Origin: Sphingobacteriaceae bacterium UBA2059
GTDB taxonomy: Bacteria > Bacteroidota > Bacteroidia > Sphingobacteriales > Sphingobacteriaceae
NCBI GenBank assembly: GCA_002332615.1
Contig: DDAL01000017.1
Location: 4,726-22,832, forward strand
Direction of reading: 5' to 3'
DNA: 18,107 nt
In this document: positions 15,223-18,107 of the stretch, piece by piece
How the letters are laid out: every line of letters starts with the position of its first letter
Numbering within the stretch: the stretch's first letter is position 1
Made by a program: the position numbers and the translations under genes
Notes under the pieces: generated by a model
Databases searched by the model: none
What the model saw: only the letters and a program-made list of their open reading frames with translations
What the model was told of the DNA's origin: nothing

Positions 15223-16464
15223 TCAGAGTTCATTTTTCATTTCTTTTCCCTTGCTAATGATATCTTTAGCTACCCAATAGGAAGATAGCTGCAGTACAGC
15301 AACAATAATAATGGCATACCTGAGTGCAATTTCATTAGAGAAAAAGTATGCAAGTATTAAAAAAGTACCGGCTCCGGTCAACCTGCCCAAATACAATCCC
15401 GCTTCGTGGTTCAGGATATACGCAAACTCACTTCTTTTCTCTTTCTTGCTTAAAAGATCTATTACACTGAACTGGATTGGAAAGTAGGCCAGATCAAGCA
15501 GTGGCTTGGCTAGTAAAAGGAACAACATAAACAGAAGCACACCCGTTGCATTATAAAGTATACCGTTGATTAGTGCAGCTACAGTAAATAATATAAGGCC
15601 TGCAGCAAAAACATAGATACGGTGTTCCGGCTTTGTTTTACGCCCTATTATATACATAAGGATAGCGGCGAACACCGCCCCTATAGATTGTGCTGTACCC
15701 AAGGCTCCTTCTTTGCCAACCAACAGCATGATAAGCATTGCCGGAGCAGTGACCAAAAAGCCCTGCACCAGCCCTTTTAAAACTGCAAGAAAAAGAAGTT
15801 TGTACCAGTAAGGATCGAAGTTAAAGTATATGAACTTCTTGCCTGAAGGGTTTACAAATCGTCCTTTGAAGCAAATAAAAGAGGCCGCAATGGTAATGAC
15901 AAACACAATGGCTGTTACTACTTTATAAGCAAACTTTGCATCTCCGTCTAAAGCAGAGAGCTCAATAAACCAGCCTATCATAAAAGGTATGATTACAGCA
16001 ATGATGGTATAAAAGAATGTTTCCAGGCCGTAATAATAGTTCCGGTTTTCGTCTGTGGTAATTGACAGCGCTAAGAAATCTCTGTTAGCCCAATAAAAAC
16101 CGAAGGACATACCCATTACCAGGCCAGCTATGCCGATTCCTGTAATGTCGAGTGTTTTTAAAGACATCATGATAGCCATAGACACGCCACTTAGGATCAT
16201 ACCGAAAGAGTACAATACTTTTATCGGAAATTTATTTAATAGCCAGCCATTTACGAGGAAGGTAAGTGGTATACCTGTATAGATTGTCAATTGATATACG
16301 ACTACTTTAGAAGGGTCGTTTGAGCTTCTCATCACATAGGCTGCAACGAATATGTCTATAACCGGCAACACCATACTATATATCAAGTTGGTAATTACCA
16401 GCACCTTGAAATTATGGGACTGGCCGTTGAAGTAAGCCAGCTCGGCTTTCGCTTTCTTAAGCAT
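15223..16464 (-). CDS. MFS transporter, putative oligosaccharide importer
   Basis: A 413-residue polytopic protein with about 12 hydrophobic helices (for example VLVITNLIYSMVLPVIDIFVAAYV, IAGLVMGMSFGFYWANRDFLAL, and the C-terminal YAIIIVAVLQLSSYWVA). It lacks a textbook MFS G-D-R-x-G-R loop and has LLNKFPIKVLYSFG at that position instead, like the YqgE-type MFS proteins of Firmicutes and Bacteroidota. It overlaps the GH130 gene by 8 nt (shared ATGCTTAA) and is followed after 2 nt by the secreted-protein gene, so all are translated together. In this context the natural inference is uptake of the oligosaccharide processed by GH130 across the inner membrane; no substrate-specific residues are recognised. 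The C-terminus ends in a short charged tail. Confidence 0.88.
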   Translation of the reverse strand: MLKKAKAELAYFNGQSHNFKVLVITNLIYSMVLPVIDIFVAAYVMRSSNDPSKVVVYQLTIYTGIPLTFLVNGWLLNKFPIKVLYSFGMILSGVSMAIMMSLKTLDITGIGIAGLVMGMSFGFYWANRDFLALSITTDENRNYYYGLETFFYTIIAVIIPFMIGWFIELSALDGDAKFAYKVVTAIVFVITIAASFICFKGRFVNPSGKKFIYFNFDPYWYKLLFLAVLKGLVQGFLVTAPAMLIMLLVGKEGALGTAQSIGAVFAAILMYIIGRKTKPEHRIYVFAAGLILFTVAALINGILYNATGVLLFMLFLLLAKPLLDLAYFPIQFSVIDLLSKKEKRSEFAYILNHEAGLYLGRLTGAGTFLILAYFFSNEIALRYAIIIVAVLQLSSYWVAKDIISKGKEMKNEL

Positions 16465-17512
16465 ATTGATAATTTAATGCAGATAATATTTCCTGTATTG
16501 AGAATACAGCACCACACACAAATTCGTCTGCAGCACCATAATAGATGGTTAGTTTATCCCCTTCTACAATATGCCCGTTGGTAAAAACTACCTGCCCGAA
16601 AAAGCCGTTCAGTTCATAAGACTCAGAAGGGATCATGATAGCATCATCTGTCCGTGCCAAAACTTTTGATGGATCGTTTAAATCCATTAAAAATGCGCCA
16701 AGACAATACTGATGCTCTGCGTTTGCACCATGATAGATTTCAAGCCAGCCTTGAGGTGTTTTTATAGGTGCTGCACCTGCACCTACCCGTTGGCTATCCC
16801 ACCTTCCGTTTCTGGTTTTAAGAATACAGGTGTGTTTCCCCCAATGGACGCCGTCCGGCGATTGAGCTAACCATATGTAATTGCCCCCTATATCCACACT
16901 GCTTGGTCTGTGAAGCGCATAGAAAACACCGTTTATCTTTTCCTCAAACAAGGCGCAATCTTTATTATGAGGAGGCAGAATCATTCCCTGCTCGGTAAAA
17001 TCTTTCCAGTTTTGCGTTGTTTTAAGACCAACGCCTACACCGTTTGAAGATACAGAAGTAAAGGTAAGATAGTAAGTACCCTCTATTAGAGAAACGCGGC
17101 AGTCTTCTATGCCAAACGCCTGGTCTTCCCCTTTGCCTGTAAGTAAGCCAAACTCCTCCGGTTCATAAAAGTCGAAGCCATTATCGCTACAGAGAAGACG
17201 CAGATGAGACAATGTTGTCAGGTAATCGGCACCCTTGTAATTAATAACCCTTGGGTCTTGTTTATTAAGCTCAGGATGCTTGCTGTCAATTTCAATTATT
17301 TTTATTCCGTTTTCATCCAGGACCGGGAAAGAAATTATATCATCCCGCTGTGCCGGGCGCTCGGCCACCCTTACCAATATCCATATCTTACCATCGAACC
17401 GAAAAACTCCCGGGTTAAGCAGGCATGTTATTTCTAATCCTTCCAAACTTGGATTAAGACTTTCCGGCGACAGGAGAGGATTCTGCCTGAATCTTTTTGC
17501 TAAATCTGCCAT
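16457..17512 (-). CDS. GH130 family mannoside phosphorylase or mannosidase
   Basis: A 351-residue, single-domain five-bladed beta-propeller enzyme without a signal peptide, so cytoplasmic. GH130 members act on beta-mannosides, mostly by phosphorolysis to mannose-1-phosphate, some by hydrolysis. Visible blocks: TCLLNPGVFRFDGK (29-42), VRVAERP (47-53), the catalytic FGIEDCRVS (133-141, general acid Asp137), KDCALFEEKINGVFYALHRP (184-203), DSQRVGAGAAPI (239-250), IYHGANAEH (259-267) and YYGAAD (324-329). The K-D-x-A-L-F...HRP block resembles the phosphate-binding region of the phosphorylase subfamilies, which favours a phosphorylase, but the subfamily (beta-1,4 versus beta-1,2 linkage) is not assigned. 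Length is normal. It starts 32 nt after the susD stop and overlaps the MFS gene by 8 nt. Confidence 0.93.
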   Translation of the reverse strand: MADLAKRFRQNPLLSPESLNPSLEGLEITCLLNPGVFRFDGKIWILVRVAERPAQRDDIISFPVLDENGIKIIEIDSKHPELNKQDPRVINYKGADYLTTLSHLRLLCSDNGFDFYEPEEFGLLTGKGEDQAFGIEDCRVSLIEGTYYLTFTSVSSNGVGVGLKTTQNWKDFTEQGMILPPHNKDCALFEEKINGVFYALHRPSSVDIGGNYIWLAQSPDGVHWGKHTCILKTRNGRWDSQRVGAGAAPIKTPQGWLEIYHGANAEHQYCLGAFLMDLNDPSKVLARTDDAIMIPSESYELNGFFGQVVFTNGHIVEGDKLTIYYGAADEFVCGAVFSIQEILSALNYQYA

Positions 17513-17544
17513 ATTACTTGTTATACATAACTATACACTTTATA

Positions 17545-18107
17545 CTAATTGTACCCGGGATTTTGAACAATGGCTCCTCCGGATTTATCTATTTCAGCCT
17601 GTGGAATAGGATACAGATAATTTCTGTCCTGAAAATTCTTACCTAAGGCAGTAAGCACCTGGGAGGCTAACTTCCAACGTTTTAAATCGTTAAAACGCTG
17701 ACTTTCAAATCCGAGCTCTACACGTCTTTCATGAATAAGCCATTCTTTTACTTTTTGCTTATCTGCAGACGCAAGGTCTCTTTGTGGAAGCGTTCCGGCG
17801 GGAAGTGAAGATCCGTCATAGGTTGCTGTGTTACGTGCTCTATCGCGTACTGTATTAATAATTGCTACTGCCTTGTCAAGGTCGTCGAGCTCAATAAATG
17901 CTTCAGCCTTCCATAATAAAACATCGGCATAACGTATATAGATTTTGTTGTTGGGAGCGTCATCATTTCCTTTATAAGTACCGTCAAGGGTTCCCAATAA
18001 TTTATTTACACTTTTGGTTTGTATATTAACTGTGTAGGGTAAACGGGGATCGTTAGGCTCAAAAGCCTGAATAAAATCCTGCGTAGGCGCTACAAAACCC
18101 CAGCCAA
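17545..18107 (-). CDS. SusD/RagB family glycan-binding lipoprotein, C-terminal part only
   Basis: The frame is open to the right edge, so about 187 C-terminal residues are present and the signal, lipobox and TPR part lie outside. The sequence entering the window reads GWGFVAPTQDFIQAFEPNDPRLPY, then IYIRYADVLLWKAEA, KAVAIINTVRDRAR, HERRVELGFESQRFNDLKRW and LYPIPQAEIDKSGGAIVQNPGYN: all the classic C-terminal blocks of SusD proteins, including the final NPGY. SusD lipoproteins cap a TonB-dependent SusC porin at the outer membrane and capture glycans. A susC gene is expected upstream, beyond 18107. The stop is TAG at 17545. It heads the visible glycan operon, and the glycan is probably mannose-containing, judging from the GH130 gene that follows. 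Confidence 0.96.
   Translation of the reverse strand, partial: GWGFVAPTQDFIQAFEPNDPRLPYTVNIQTKSVNKLLGTLDGTYKGNDDAPNNKIYIRYADVLLWKAEAFIELDDLDKAVAIINTVRDRARNTATYDGSSLPAGTLPQRDLASADKQKVKEWLIHERRVELGFESQRFNDLKRWKLASQVLTALGKNFQDRNYLYPIPQAEIDKSGGAIVQNPGYN

Overview
The window looks like a chromosomal segment from a member of the Bacteroidota, probably an environmental Cytophagia- or Sphingobacteriia-like lineage. The signs are a SusD/RagB-type outer-membrane glycan-binding protein, a DUF4153 membrane protein typical of this phylum, gene starts without a clear Shine-Dalgarno sequence, and -7 boxes close to the Bacteroidota consensus TAnnTTTG. Genus and species cannot be read from the sequence.

Layout, left to right. 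(1) 1-1528, minus: the N-terminal 509 codons of a DUF4153 membrane protein that runs off the left edge. (2) 1653-2446, plus: a two-gene unit of an unrecognised lipoprotein and a 66-residue KTSC-domain protein, ending at a strong hairpin (2469-2502) that also terminates the convergent ppdK. (3) 2522-6796, minus: pyruvate phosphate dikinase (ppdK) downstream of AMP-forming asparagine synthetase (asnA), separated by a 528-bp non-coding stretch rich in inverted repeats, including a hairpin whose 22-nt loop is exactly two copies of an 11-bp repeat. (4) 7174-10997, plus: a TetR-family regulator, then three genes: a 188-residue protein of no named function, a Dyp-type heme peroxidase, and a catalase-like heme protein whose start overlaps the peroxidase stop (ATGA). 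A textbook intrinsic terminator closes the unit. (5) 11032-13353, minus: a DHA1-like MFS exporter and an alpha/beta hydrolase with an N-terminal membrane anchor. (6) 13514-18107, minus: the distal part of a glycan-utilisation locus in the order susD (C-terminal part only), GH130 mannoside phosphorylase or mannosidase, MFS sugar transporter, and a secreted 568-residue protein of unknown function. These four genes are tightly packed (32-nt gap, 8-nt overlap, 2-nt gap).

How the genes may work together. AsnA releases AMP and PPi, and PPDK can consume AMP and PPi with PEP to make ATP, so their adjacency may be metabolic pairing rather than chance. The TetR, 188-aa, Dyp and catalase-like block looks like a self-contained oxidative heme-enzyme module under local control, and is the best candidate here for an undescribed system. 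In the glycan locus, SusD would bind a glycan at the surface, the MFS would bring an oligosaccharide (probably a mannoside) into the cytoplasm, and GH130 would cleave it there. The 568-aa secreted protein is the only product that could act on the polymer in the periplasm or outside, so it may be an unrecognised carbohydrate-active enzyme.
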